From Botrytis cinerea B05.10 (taxonomy: Eukaryota; Ascomycota; Leotiomycetes; Helotiales; Sclerotiniaceae), in NCBI RefSeq assembly GCF_000143535.2, contig NC_037325.1, positions 1,488,001 to 1,552,000 of the forward strand: a stretch of 64,000 bases of DNA. The letters run 5' to 3'. Under the pieces are notes generated by a model. The model had not been told where the DNA came from. It did not search any database and worked only from the letters and a program-made list of their open reading frames with translations. How positions within the stretch are numbered: the first letter of the stretch is position 1; each line of letters begins with the position of its first letter. The position numbers and the translations under genes were made by a program. This document shows, one piece after another, positions 11,156-25,500 of the stretch.

Positions 11156-11923
11156 ATGGGCGAAGAGTCAGTTAAGATGACGAACAAGCATCTCTTCCTT
11201 ACTTCAACTCAACGCTACCAAGCACTCCTATCTCGCGATCCTCTGTCGCATTCTTCATTCATTTATAGTGTGATCACGACCAAAATATATTGTCGTCCCA
11301 CTTGCCCTTCACGTCTCGCACGTCGTGCGAATATTGTTTTCCATGAAACTGCGGAAGATGCGGAGAAGGATGGATTCAGGGCTTGCAGGAGATGTCGGCC
11401 TGACATTGATGAATCGCGGGTCAAGAATGAAACAGATCGGGGACCAAAGCGAAAGAATAGCGCTTCTCCGAACGTAAAAGTCAGATCCAACGCTGATGAT
11501 TTAGGTGAAATGGGAAGGGGTAGAAGGATGGTCGACACGGCCATGAGGTTGATTGAGAGCGAGCTGGCGAATGGTGACCAGAAATGGACGACAAAGAGAA
11601 TGGCAAAGGAAGTAGGACTGACCGAAAGTCACTTCTGTAGGGTATTCAAGAGAGAGACAGGTGGAACTTTGGGAGAGTACAGGGCCAAACTCATCGGGCA
11701 ACAGTTGGTGGAAATGACCCAGGGCAATGAGATGACTGACGGTTGGAATTTACTCGCGGACACTGAACTGGTGTTCAATTGGAAGAATTCCTGGGATGAA
11801 ATTGGCGACATGAACAACTCAGATACCAAAATTTCGTCTCTTGGTATTCACTCGACCAGCTTATCTGACATTCATGTAGACGATGGAATGGAATTTTTGA
11901 ACCTGGAGTGCTGTGGAGATTGA
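11156..11923 (+). CDS. Ada-type methylphosphotriester-DNA sensor with AraC helix-turn-helix
   Basis: Predicted methyl acceptor and transcription activator of an adaptive response to alkylation. Single exon, 255 aa. The N-terminal Ada zinc-binding domain (about residues 15-85) has all four metal Cys: YCRPTCPSR (Cys46, Cys50) and FRACRRCRP (Cys77, Cys80); in E. coli Ada the first of these takes the methyl from phosphotriesters. After a basic linker with PKRKN, an AraC/HTH_18 domain spans about residues 125-180 (VDTAMRLIESEL, MAKEVGLTESHFCRVFKRET). The alkyltransferase domains that complete bacterial Ada are absent and one is encoded by the divergent neighbour. The last 65 residues are acidic (Asp, Glu, Asn), which fits an added fungal activation tail. 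The lack of introns and the bacterial domain order hint at ancient transfer. Confidence 0.9.
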   Translation: MGEESVKMTNKHLFLTSTQRYQALLSRDPLSHSSFIYSVITTKIYCRPTCPSRLARRANIVFHETAEDAEKDGFRACRRCRPDIDESRVKNETDRGPKRKNSASPNVKVRSNADDLGEMGRGRRMVDTAMRLIESELANGDQKWTTKRMAKEVGLTESHFCRVFKRETGGTLGEYRAKLIGQQLVEMTQGNEMTDGWNLLADTELVFNWKNSWDEIGDMNNSDTKISSLGIHSTSLSDIHVDDGMEFLNLECCGD

Positions 11924-12863
11924 TTGAAAATTCAAATCGCCTAGGACCGACCACAAACACCTATATCATGAGTATCCATTCTTCCGAAAAATCACAATAT
12001 CATTTTTCGGATTCGGACGATTTCTTTCATCGGTCTTTTTCTTTAAGTGTCAGATGGACCCAAATGGGAACAGCAGAACTTCAATTTCAACCATGTACCG
12101 GCAATTGCTAGCATAGATTCGAGGTTTAAACGTCAGTATACATTGGCTTGAATCGGATCCTATATATTACCATTACGATCCTTTCCATCGCCCAAAGAAA
12201 TGCAAACGCAGCACACCGGGGTGGCACGCTTACCATCGTATGTGTATGAGTATAGCTCTGGGTAATGCTACTAGAAGAACGCCCTTGATGTTGGGCAAAG
12301 CCTTCATTACGCGTTAAGATTATTTTTTTTACTGTCTCGTGCAGCATGTCTCGTGCTCCGAGTATTCGACGTGGACCGCTTTTGGGATTGTCATCGGCGC
12401 TGTCAGTGTCGTTGCAACCTCTTATGATTTTCCAACTTTCTATTCCTTTGTTTTAGGAAACAGTCCTGCATATCATTGATTGTACTATTGGAATGGCTGG
12501 AAAACTGAAATATTTGAGGCTACTGATTACGTATATGAAAATCCCAAAAAAATATGTATGACCCCAAATAATTTCCAAAACATCAGCTGTTTGTGGGATA
12601 AACAAACAAAAGAAATCTCTTCTACATATCCTCCGGGACACCATAAGAACAAGCTGAAGCCTCCAATAACTGCGACAATTGTCGAAAAATGTCGAATCTT
12701 CAAACTTGGAATCCGTCCCAAACATACAGAACAGACAATCGTAATTAGGTTCTCAACAAGCCAAAATCCTCGTCACTGCCATTGGGTTCCATCGGTATGG
12801 AAAAAATTAGGCTGAAGATCCCTCGTAAAAGGACTGCGCAGAAAAAGGTTAGCTTTAGCTCAG
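11924..12863. other. Intergenic stretch without a supported gene
   Basis: Lies 3' of the Ada-like gene and 3' of the thaumatin-like gene. Only domain-free short frames on both strands are present. Confidence 0.45.
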
Positions 12864-13895
12864 CTACATTAGAGGGAAACAAAATAGGAAAGCACAAACA
12901 TCATCTTGTCTAGTCGGAGCTTGAATCAATCTATCCAAACATTCTCTTGAATCGACAGATAGATTCTTTGAATCGGGGTTGATGACTGCCCAATCACAAT
13001 CCAATTTCATGTTGAAGAAGTGATAGATCACTTTAGGAACATCTTTGCAAAATCGCAGACCAACTTTGTCATCATATGCATAGGCATATGAATTCTTGCA
13101 TCGTTTTGAGAAGTGTTGGCTAGATGCTCGGCACTGGTTGTGATTGTAGGCCCCTCTGCAGCATGCCGCATCAGTATTGTAAATCTTGCAATCGGAGGCG
13201 CAACCCGCATGATTTGACTCGTCGCCAAGGAAAACCTTGTGAGTATTTGGACACCAATCACCAGTTGGGTCTTCGGTGCAGCCGTAAGGAAGGCATTCGT
13301 AGTTCTCAGGAACGACGATCATTGGGGTCGTATAGCCATCTACCAGGCTGTGATCCATGTGAGCTCCACCATCGTGTACATGGCCATTACCCTTTGGGTT
13401 AAATGTCGCTTCGTTGATGTTGTAGATGTCACCATTCTCTCTGTAGCGAAAACCTTCGCTGTCACATCGGGTACCGTTGTCATTGCAACCATATTGGACA
13501 ATATCCCGTCTGGTGTAAGCGGTACCCTGGGCCCAGAACTTCTCAGTATTTCCTTCAACTAAGACCTCGCCCGGCTTTATCTGTGGACGTTCCGGTTTTC
13601 CCGAGGTTCTCAATGGCACAGGAACATAGGCATGATTGTAAAGTACGCCTTCTAAGAAAAGCGCCTGCTGTGTCGCGCCAACATTTACATATACATGAAT
13701 TGGACCTTGAGAGGTGAATGTAAGGTTCCCCTTAATTTTATGGAATTCATCCATATTTGCGATATTGGCAAGGTATGGCGCGGAAGATACCCCGTTTGCG
13801 AAGAACGGAAAGTTGGTGGGAATTCTTGCTGGATCTTGAGCTTTACCGCATTCCATGAGGAGCGGAAACGCGATGAAGGGGCCTAAAATTCTCAT
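12864..13895 (-). CDS. Secreted thaumatin-like protein
   Basis: Extracellular Cys-rich protein of the thaumatin/osmotin fold; fungal members are thought to bind or cut beta-glucan of the cell wall. Single exon, 343 aa. A signal peptide starts it (MRILGPFIAFPLLM, cleavage near residue 19). Fungal TLP signatures are AHMDHSLVDGYTTPM (about residues 180-195) and the thaumatin C-terminal motif CKNSYAYAYDD (about residues 265-275), between many Cys: YECLPYGC, GDWCPN, GCASDCKIY, DAACCRGAYNHNQC. The acidic REDDD set needs a structural alignment to judge. The last 20 residues (DDVCAFLFCFPLM) are unusual and hydrophobic; a missed 3' intron could change that end. Upstream on the minus strand is a TATA-like box about 240 bp before the ATG. 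Confidence 0.8.
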   Translation of the reverse strand: MRILGPFIAFPLLMECGKAQDPARIPTNFPFFANGVSSAPYLANIANMDEFHKIKGNLTFTSQGPIHVYVNVGATQQALFLEGVLYNHAYVPVPLRTSGKPERPQIKPGEVLVEGNTEKFWAQGTAYTRRDIVQYGCNDNGTRCDSEGFRYRENGDIYNINEATFNPKGNGHVHDGGAHMDHSLVDGYTTPMIVVPENYECLPYGCTEDPTGDWCPNTHKVFLGDESNHAGCASDCKIYNTDAACCRGAYNHNQCRASSQHFSKRCKNSYAYAYDDKVGLRFCKDVPKVIYHFFNMKLDCDWAVINPDSKNLSVDSRECLDRLIQAPTRQDDVCAFLFCFPLM

Positions 13896-16853
13896 CTTGT
13901 ACGGTTAAGATCCTATATTCTGTCAGTCATGAACAATTAAATTGTGGATTACGTAGATATCCAGCATAAGTTACGACCTCTAGAGGCCCAACCATTTCGC
14001 TGTAACTATGAATGAGAAATTTGGGGACACTGACAACTATTTTTGCAAATGAGCCTTTTTGACGATTGTACTGATCTTTGCCTTCGGATGCAAGCTTCTA
14101 AGTCTCAAGTGAGGAGGGAGAGAGGGGGTGGCTCTTTTATACACACGCTATTTAAGAGAGAGAATGCAAACGTCATTTGACATCTGGCAAATCGCTCATT
14201 TTTACCGCCGAGATACTCAAGACTATCGAAATTTTCAAGGCCAGATTTCTAGTCTCTAGTTAGCTCTTCATTAGTTGTTGTATCATTTTCTTGACGATCC
14301 ATTCTTGCAGTCTCATGGTCTCGCCTCGTCTCATCGCATTTAGACTTCGACCATCACTCTTTTGAAGCTTTCAAAGTAGCTTATATTGGTCATAATTTAA
14401 TTGATATTCGAATTGTTAGCAAGCCAGCAAGCCCTAGCCTCTATCTTCAGTTGCGAAGCTCAAGTAGCTACGGTTGGCCAATAGCACCAATCCTCGTGTA
14501 GATCGGGAATCAAAAATGTTGTGCAGAAAGAAAAGATCCATTCTTTTATTCAGAGGTATACTATTGTGTACATTGTTTGGAAACCGTGTTATCTGTCACC
14601 TAGATTGCTCGTTCTCTTTCTCTTTTCTTTTTTTCCACCTTCCCTCTTTCCTCACTTCTTTGGATTTACGGGTGGGCGGGAAGAACACTTCCTTTTTTTA
14701 GTGTTAGATTACATGTTGCCATTCAAGTATAGATGAATTAATCATTTACTACTGGAAGTAAATTGTTTGCTCATTCTTATGTCACTTAACTTCTCTTGTG
14801 ACTATAATTTACGACGAGAGACTGAAATTGGCGATTGAAGGTTGGAATTATGTGAATTTGAGATGGATTCTATATATAGAATCAGTTGACAAGAGACTCG
14901 ATTCATTTCTATTTTCGTAAACTAAGAGTGTTCTTTTGCACTTCTAATAACGCTTGGCCATTGTTAGCCAGTGGCTTGTACCAGCAAAACATTTAATCTG
15001 GAACTAGGAATGTAGCCATCATTAATAATAAGGTTTTTAGACAAGAAAAAGAACTGCCATTTCTGATTACTAACCATCCAAATGTCATTTAAAAAGAGCA
15101 GACATGCTTCGAATCATATTGTCCAGCATTAGCTGCTCATTATTGGATCATAAAATCCAACTTTTTGTTCAACAACTCGATTGCGGAGGTAACTATTAAT
15201 TTCCCTAACTTTCAATCTTGTGCTAAAACAGAACGATGAAACCGAGTCGCATAATCTAACTTCAGCGAGCAAAGAACTGCAATTCAGATAGATCAAAACT
15301 CAATTTGAGAATCCAGCGCCGTCGTGAAACTGTATGGGAAGGGACTGCAATTCTTGATGAAAGCGAGACACCTTTGGTTAAACAGTACTATCGAAGTTAG
15401 AATTAGAAGCTTTAGATAATTGAATACGTATCCTGAAGGAAAGCTAAGCGTTTTCTTTGCGTAAGTTGAATTGAGGTTGGCCGCATTCAATGTGTTACTT
15501 ATGTATAGCCATGCTCTTCGTAGCTGAATCTTCGATTTTTAATCAATGGTTGGGTCATACTGATCTCGTAACGGACTCTCATTACTTGGGAATACTACCG
15601 ACTGATGGAAATGATATCACGAAAGTGACGGAATGTGTGAAGCCGCTTTATCTACTACTCCCACTAGGCGAGTGCAATCGAAATTTTCTTTTCCGTGCAG
15701 TTATCTCACGATGCTCAACGAAGCTCGGCCTACCGGACTTGCGTTCATGAAGTCTCGCATGCCCATTTATTTCTGGGTAGATTGGCTCTTTACTCTGAGT
15801 TGGATGTCGAATCAAACCACTTCTGGGTGGCTGCACGAAGCCAAAACTTCACTCTTCAACGAAAATCCAGGATCTGGTATACTTTTCATATGAATTTTAT
15901 GTAATTCTTCGATCATAGTTTGTTAGTTGTATGATTTCCACGAAGCGATTACCTAATCTCGGATTGCTGAGGCGTGAATCCTTTCCATGTCGTCGGCTCA
16001 GTTCGGTGAATATGGAACGATGGCTTACTTTTGCCAGAAGCTTTTAGCTTTCGATGATGGGTTAGCATTTAGTGACACAATCAAATTGTCGTAGTTACTA
16101 ATACTGTCATATGTATTCATCATCTTCTCAAGTAAAGCAGATTGCCGTTCCTGAATTCTTCGTGCTATGAAGGGCTACTGCAAACCCATTTGTGACTGTT
16201 AGTCGGCATTTTTCGTCCTTGAATCAAAGTCTCCCTTGACGGTACGCAAACAAATCTCTACATTTTCCCACACAAAGACTACCACGCCTAAATGAAACAC
16301 GAATATCCTTGAGTCCGCTGGCGAAATAGCTCAGTGTCTCATTATCGATAACATTGTGGTGCAGACATCATTGGGTATTGTAGTATTGAATCGCAGTGAT
16401 ATCAAAGGAACTCTCTGTATTTGAAACATTTTTCTGACGTCTTCAAAAACCATAATTTATGATCTAGATAAGTTGACGATGTTTAGTGAGATTCTGACAC
16501 TTCTACGTGCTCCGTTTTGCAAACAACACGTGATTATTGCGATCTATCTAACCTTTTTGGCCAACGCAGTATCTTCTTGGAGATCTCTAAACACATGTTT
16601 ATGATGCTACTACGTTTAAAGAAAAGAACGCTTTCGATACAGGTCTAACTTTGTCAAGGAGTCCAGAATAGCCCCCAAAGCTCGGAGGGGTATCCACGTG
16701 ATCTCGATACACACATCTATCATAACTTCTATCAATTGATTTGCGAGTTCTGTTGCTATTCTTGGATAAATAATGTATTATAATTTAAATTAATTACATG
16801 AAATTATTATAATGTGCAATTCGTATAATTATGGACGTCCGTCCAATCTTCGA
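13896..16853. other. Long intergenic region; promoter of the thaumatin-like gene and otherwise empty
   Basis: Nearly 3 kb with no supported gene on either strand. A TATA-like element for the thaumatin-like gene is at its left end. Frames near 15490-15900 and 14474-14736 have no recognisable domain and no codon pattern that convinces me. Confidence 0.45.
14134..14141 (-). promoter_or_regulatory. TATA-like box of the thaumatin-like gene
   Basis: TATAAAAG on the minus strand, about 240 bp upstream of the ATG at 13895. Distance and sequence fit a core promoter with a 5' leader of about 200 nt; no transcript evidence. Confidence 0.4.
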
Positions 16854-18606
16854 CTACGGCAATTCTTGTACAGGTTCATCCCTGTGTCCGTATTCGTAAG
16901 TCCTTCTGCTAGCGTCCATTTCGTATTTAGACTGAGTTCCATGAACCTCATGAAATCCTGCAAATGTGCTATCTGGCACAAATGCAGGTGGTTGGTGGTA
17001 TACGACTTCAGCAGGTCTCGGTTCTTGCTTAAGTTTCTTCTTTCGGAGCATAGACCAAGCAATACCCGCGAGAATAACCACGGCTAAGACAACGCCGACA
17101 GCTATACCTGCAAGTGCACCATGAGAAAGCCCGATCTGTTTATCAGATTTAGCATCCGTTTCTGGCTGACTGGCTCCAGCTGTGTCGCTTGCTCCAGGCT
17201 CTGTTGTCAGAGTCCCGTTAACTACCACTGTGCCGTTTGTAGTTACGTTGGCACAACTTTCGGCCGTATCTTTGGTGATAGTAGGAACAAGGTTGGTTGC
17301 CGTCGATGGATTTGCTTGCCAGAGTGTAAAAGTGTTCTCGTCATGGTTGACCATGAGGTAGGCTGCGGTCAGAAAGTAACGGCCTAAAGTTGATGGCTGA
17401 TCTGATGTGACGCCATATAGAAACTCCCGTTCACTTTGGTTGAACACTCTACTACCGTTGCGTTCAATCGTAACAAAAGGAGGCATAAACTGGCTATTTG
17501 GGATGGTGACTTCAAGCCCAGAACTAAGCTTTATTGACAAGTCTCCTTGAAAGCTAGGTTATTGCTGTTAGTAATGGGAAGAATATCAGAGTATTGATAC
17601 TCACTAATTAGTTGCATCATATAGTTGAGCGAGCCAATGTAGCCCGTAAGAGACTCCTGTAGTTTGAGTGTTGGTTTTGTTCTGAAAAGTATCCAAGATT
17701 GACCCAGGAGCCTCGATTAGAAGTTGGCGTTGCGGAACAATGCAGACCGGCAAAGCAAAGTTTGGAGGGAAGATACTGGTGGTGGTACCGGTGCGGTCGA
17801 CGAGTTCGATATCAGATATAGTCACCTTCATACCAGTCCAGCATCCTGTCGCTTCACTGTAGTCTAATTCTTGAGTATAGTTCTGCCCGATGACCTTTTC
17901 TTGGTCGTATCCTCCCATTACGACCTGTCCGTCTAGCGGTTGATCTATCCACATCCGCCCCCAGAAAATGGACCATACTCTTGATGCGATTTTCCCTGTT
18001 TCGACGAGGCTGTTAAGATATGTCGAGTTGGTGCCCATGCCCATGGCATGGAGTATTGTGTATCCATGATCCCAATTTTTTCTCGGTATACCAATCGGAA
18101 ATTCACTGAGGTTGGTAGAGCCTGGTGAAAATATGTCCGAACCTGCAAGACTGGTCGTCATGAGATCTGCAATACCACTCTCGGCACCATAGCTTGCCGT
18201 CTCAACAGTTGCCGCTCCTACTGCAACCATGTTCCTCCCCTTTTCATAAGTCGTCGATCCATTTTCGAAGAAAAAGTTGCCGCGACGGACCCGACAGATG
18301 GTGTCGTCAAAAATAATGCTGGAATCGCACAACGAATCATAATCATAAAGCCAAGTATTATTCAGCTCCCTTGAAAATTATCAGCAAAATTGAAAATATT
18401 GGAAATGATAGGTTTAGTTACGCCCAAGGAAGAACCACTATATTTTGAGCTGGAGTTCCAACTGTAACTGGTATACCTCGCATATAAGAGTTTTCAATGT
18501 CGGGAATGACTTGTATATCTTTCAATGGCAAAGAGATAGCTGAGTAGTTACACGACGCTGCCTCCGTCAGGGAGCACAGAAAAATAAAAAAAAGGCTGAA
18601 ATGCAT
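16854..18606 (-). CDS. Membrane-anchored aspartic-protease-fold (A1-like) protein, catalytic motifs missing
   Basis: Three exons: 18422-18606, 17605-18369 and 16854-17553 (549 aa; introns 52 and 51 bp). A signal peptide (MHFSLFFIFLCSLTEA) precedes the A1-type two-lobed fold: YMRGIPVTVGTPAQNIVVLPW, SGIADLMTTSLAG (usual 'G.lGLg' region), IFWGRMWIDQPLDGQVVMGG, and NYFQGDLSIKL with TIPNSQFM. At the first active site the usual DTGSS is replaced by LPWAELNNTW, and at the second the Asp-Thr/Ser-Gly is replaced in PVCIVPQRQLLIEAPG. After a Thr/Ser/Gly-rich stalk comes one membrane helix (GALAGIAVGVVLAVVILAGI, about residues 455-475), a basic stop-transfer RKKKLKQ and a cytoplasmic tail of about 70 residues. 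Probable role: cell-surface binding or sensing rather than proteolysis; the ligand is unknown. Confidence 0.85.
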
Positions 18607-19209
18607 GGCAGCGAAAGTGGTGAAGACGCTGCCGAATGTGAAGGCTCACGAGTCATAGCTATTTACAAAGAAGAGGCTGCTCAGCACATTTGAGGGAGCA
18701 CGGAACAGTCCCCAAAGCCATACTTATGCGCCCATACATAGTTTTGGGGGCGAACAAAAACTTCTTAGAAATCCAGTAATGGGGGTGTGGGGGCATTCAT
18801 TGCAACGCCATTACTTGAGGACGTGTATTGGTTGTCATCTACTAATCATTTCCTTTGCGGCACAACCAGCCCGCTCAATTGGCAGACGACGCGCTTTGGA
18901 CACTTGTTTAGGCGTACTGCAGGTTCCGAAACGTCCTGTACCAAACTGCTGGTAACGAACTACAGACTTCATTGGCTGATTTTGATAAATTGTTTATTAT
19001 CCTTCAGCAGAAGAATTTAGCCTGAATTTCAGGTTATCTGCCAAAAACGGACAGCAGGGATTTTGGCGAGTTTCATATCGGCGCTTAAGATACGAGCACC
19101 ACATCAACACGACATCCGGATTTCATGGGAATTGAAAACCAGCCATTATCCTGCGCGCTTCATATAAACAATGTGTTGGTAGTTCCTTCACAAATTAACC
19201 TTAATCATT
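18607..19209. promoter_or_regulatory. Divergent intergenic region between the aspartic-protease-fold gene and the GH47 gene
   Basis: 603 bp between the two divergent start codons. No further gene is visible. No core element stands out clearly enough to call. Confidence 0.4.
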
Positions 19210-21035
<1,826 letters not shown>

Positions 21036-22525
21036 GTTTCACGCAGATTGATGATTAGCATTACCATGGGTATAGCTGGGAATTATCTCAAGAGTATAAG
21101 CCCCGGATGGGCGACTGAAAGATTGGGTACGTTCAGGCTATCAATTGGAACCAAAATACCTCCAAGCCTGACAGAGCTAGAGAAGCTCCGCGAGGATATC
21201 GCAATTCTATCGAGTAATAAGATATAAAAATGTCTCGGCTGGCCGACATCCGGCCACATAAAAGAGTTGGCCAATATCTATTTACAATCAATCCAGAATC
21301 ACATAATTAATAACGAAACAAATGACTATTGTATACCATATCTCTGTCATGGATATCTCCGGCTTGTGTGACTTATCCCTTAATTATATGTGACCCGGTG
21401 ATTGGTGGCGAAGCATGAATCCTGAATCCTGAGAAACCAATCAATCCCAGCATTCCACCAGAAGCCAACGAAACAACTCTACAATCCTAGTTGTATATGT
21501 GTATCGAATATCACACATGCGGTATACCCGTGTATATCCTCTTTTATGTCATTTCAACGATGGGGCGTGAATAGCATAAGGCTATTAGATTAACACACAA
21601 AATAGCCCACTTATTGTCTATAGGTATTCCCTGTTATATCATGTAACATCAAAAAGATTCATCTATATCAAACAGAGTAGCGTGACGACAGACGATATCC
21701 ATCTCAGTCTTGATAGCAACAATCTTATGGAACAGAGTGGGCGGTACGGTCATACGAGAATGACGGATCTTCCGCTATCTTGTTGCCATGAGGTGTAATG
21801 AGCTTGATACTCAACCTCTCGTAGTAATGACGAGGACTGAGGCTAAGGTATTATAGAAGCTACTAGACAATGTGCAATGTGTAGCCTACAGATGCTGTAG
21901 ATTAGAGGAAAAAGCAGACAAACACCCCAATTGTAAAAGCGTTGGAATGGTATTCAAGGGGGTTTCCTTTAATAAAAACTCCGAGGTTTGCATCGCCTCT
22001 CACGGCGGCCAGCAACTTGACTCTTTTACGAAGGTCGTCCCCGGGAACAATTTATTAGAGTGATTGTTCAGAATTAAGGGAGTAGGCTAATGGAATGCAT
22101 GTAGTATTAACTATGTAGAATTGCTGTAATGTTCTAAGTATAGAAGTGGAAGATATTATATATGTGTATATCACGTGCACGTGCCATATTTTCCAACAGT
22201 GATAACGTTTCTCTTTCTGCAGGTACTCGAAAAACACGGCTGTTTCGCTACAATTCCTAACGCCACTCTTTTCTTTGTTAAAATCAACATTGATGTTCTT
22301 ATCTCCTTATCATAAGCGAGATAGCTTTCTGTTTCAATCGCGTCAAGCGCGAACCATCAATATGGGGAAATGTTGAAATGCGATACAATCCACAATCTTG
22401 TACACTCTAATTCCTCATGTTTACTATGGTGAATGTTTCATGATTTATTTACTCACAATGTTGCGATCTGACGATTGACCAAACTACAACCTCCCCCCTT
22501 TCACCTGCGCCCTAGACCTTCCATA
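21036..22525. other. Intergenic stretch upstream of the STRIP gene
   Basis: About 1.5 kb without a supported gene, RNA or repeat. It contains the promoter of the HAM-2/STRIP gene. An in-frame upstream ATG at 22475 would add 17 residues to that protein, but the start at 22526 gives the usual short N-terminus. Confidence 0.45.
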
Positions 22526-25500
22526 ATGTCGCTTTGGACAAAACCAGCAGTTCCAGATGCCCCTCCTCCAAAGGATGTCGCTGATGTGGCAGATACTGGT
22601 TTTGCAGATGTAGGTCTTCCTGCGCCTACTCCAGTATCGCAAGCTTCTACTAGTGCTTCTACGGCACGCCCTCAACTTGCACGGAATCAACCTCAACCTC
22701 CTCCACCACATCAGCCACCACCACCGCCTTCATCCCAGCAGATGGTTGGCAATCCGAACGACTCGCTTTCCTTGATGCAACTGAAAAGACTCGTTACTGA
22801 GTTTCCAAAGGTTGACCCTACATCATATACTTTCGTCTACAGCGATACAGCGACATTTGAAGAAGAGGTGGACGAGTGGTTTTCGTACAACGAGGCAGAA
22901 TTCAAAAGATTACACAGAGCAAAGGATACTTTCCAGAGAAGATGGAAGAAATTTTCTGCTAAAATTTGGACAGAGGTCGATCGGGAGGAACAACTGCAAT
23001 TCGTCAACAGTGAAGTTCAGGGTTTGCATGCTAGCGATTTACGTAGGAGATGTAAAAGCTTACAAACTTTACTACACATTACACTAGGCAACTGGGATGA
23101 AAATGCTGGAAAGAAGGAGGAATTGGAGTCCATTCAATCGGGCGAAAAGAAAGGAAGAACGAAGGCGACGCCTTCGCACGTCGAAAGTATGAAGAGAAGC
23201 ATATCACTTCTTGCAGAGAGTGGTGGAATTGAGATGATCTACGAAGTCATGAAAACCGCTTTCAAACATTTATGGTGAGACTGGAAATATTATGCGCCCC
23301 GAAGCACAACTGACGATACAAAAGGGATGACGAATTTCGAGAGACAAAAATAACGGAAGATGATATACCATTTGTACAGGATGAGCTCGATAATGTTATG
23401 ACTATATTTTACTTAACGATAGAAGGCGTTCGTTGTCACACAGAATCTCTCGATCTTGCGCGGAAGACTCTTCGTAAGTACAGTATTCTGATACACATTT
23501 TTGATCTCCAGATGTTAATGTTTGAGATCGCAGTGGGCCTGGAGCCAAACATTGTTCATTATTTGTTGTCGATTACTGGAAAGTTACGATGGGATGAGGC
23601 GAACGAGTTACCCCAAACACGAGTCAGTATTCCAGCGGGACACCCCAAAACTTGTTAGCTTACTACTATACAGATCTTTCTTCTGTTTTGGAAATCCATA
23701 TTATTCGTATTTGGGGGTACTAAGGAAATCGATAAAGTCAAAAGGGCAACCGATGAACTGGCCAATTCAGGGGGCGAGAAGATAATAACTGCCTCTCCTC
23801 TTGACTATCACATCTTCCGGCAAGAAATCACTTCAAAGTACCCCGCGTACATTCCCCCAGAACCTTTAATACCCCTAGAGCCCGATAATAATTCCATATT
23901 GCCACCATTGCCGAATAGACCAAGCCGAGCTAGTACAACCGGTGTTATGAACCCTCCAACGAATGTCAATAGTAGTGGAGCTTCAATTCTTCATCAGCCA
24001 GTTCATATAGCTACACCTGCTCCATCTCCACCTCCGTCCCCACCAGTTGGAGGAAAGGCAGGTAAGAAACAAAATTATCAAACAAATCAAAACTTCCCAT
24101 TTATGTACCCACCTCTTGATAGCACTAGCAATAGTGCCGGTGGAAAAGGCACTGCAGGACTACAGGATTTGCTTGTGGGTCGTAAATGGGAAGGGAGTGA
24201 TATTCCCAAGTCAATATTGGAGGCCGGTGAACTATTTGCTGGTAGAATGCGAATGACTAGAGCTATGCGTCAATTGTGGGATGAGAGAGAACGGTTTCTA
24301 AGATTTGAACGAGGATGGGATGACAGAGATGATGAGGATATAGAAGAACTTGATCTCGAACACATATTGGCTGACGGACTCAAGTCTGAGAAGTCAAAGT
24401 CGCCGAAAGTAGAAGTTGATTATGGACCACGACAAGACATCAGTGATGAGGTGAAGAGGAAGTTGGATTTGGTAGAGTCTTTCTACGTAAGTTTATTGTT
24501 GCCCCCATCTCACAAATCAGACTCTAACCCTTGGGTTTCAACAGCAATATTCCATTCCGCATTTACAATCACTTGTTATAGTTCTTATCAAGGCTATGTT
24601 GGCGAACGTTACGAATTTGATGAATCAGTCAATAAATGCCCAACCACAAAGCAGCGTCCCTATAAGTGCACGAGCCAATGGCGCCCGAGGGCCAGGCCAA
24701 GCTCAAGATCCCGCAAGCATACCTCTACCAAATCCAATCGATCTTGCAGATCTCACAGTAGAAGAAATCGAGGCAATGAGGTTCAGAGAGATTACCTCAA
24801 AGGCAGTATCCGGTATTCTTCTCATTGTCCTGAAATGGCTCAAAGTTTCCCGTAGGTTTTGATAACTCCTCATATCTCGTCTCATTTGCTAACTTGATAG
24901 ACATCCTCAAATTCGAATACTTTACGCAGCTTCTGCTAGATTCTAATTACCTACCTTTGATTCTTAAAATGTTCGCCCATCAAGAGATAGATAGAATTGT
25001 GGACAGTAGGATAGACCGCGAAGACTTGAGGTTAGTCCTTTTGCCTGGTGATGTGGAATCATGACTAACGGATTTCAGCTTCTTCGCATTCTGTAACGGC
25101 AACAGCAAATGGGCTTTGACCACTGAAGAAGACAGTGAGGATGATGCTGCTCCACCTCCAATAAAACTACAAAGAGACAGTACCGTGATCAATAATGACG
25201 ATCAACTTCCAGCTCTGTCTTTTCAAGAAGGTCAGCATGCAGCTCGACGAGATACAGAAGTCGAAGAACTTGGCTTTCCAACAACCGAAATCAATTCGGA
25301 ACCCATTACCGAATTCTCCTGGCGCAACTTCTTTTCATCCATTAATTTCCTTCGCATCATGCAAAAGATTTGTAAGAACAAAGCTCACCGGAACCTACTT
25401 CTGGTTCAGTACAAATCATCCAACATTCTCAAGAAGTCCTTCAAAATTCCTCAACCCGAACTTCGTCTATACACTCTGAAATTGTTTAAAAACCAAGTTC

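Noticed and set aside
16311..16340. GGCGAAATAGCTCAGTG, similar to the 5' part of a tRNA
   Set aside because: No T-arm or acceptor partner occurs within 100 bp downstream.
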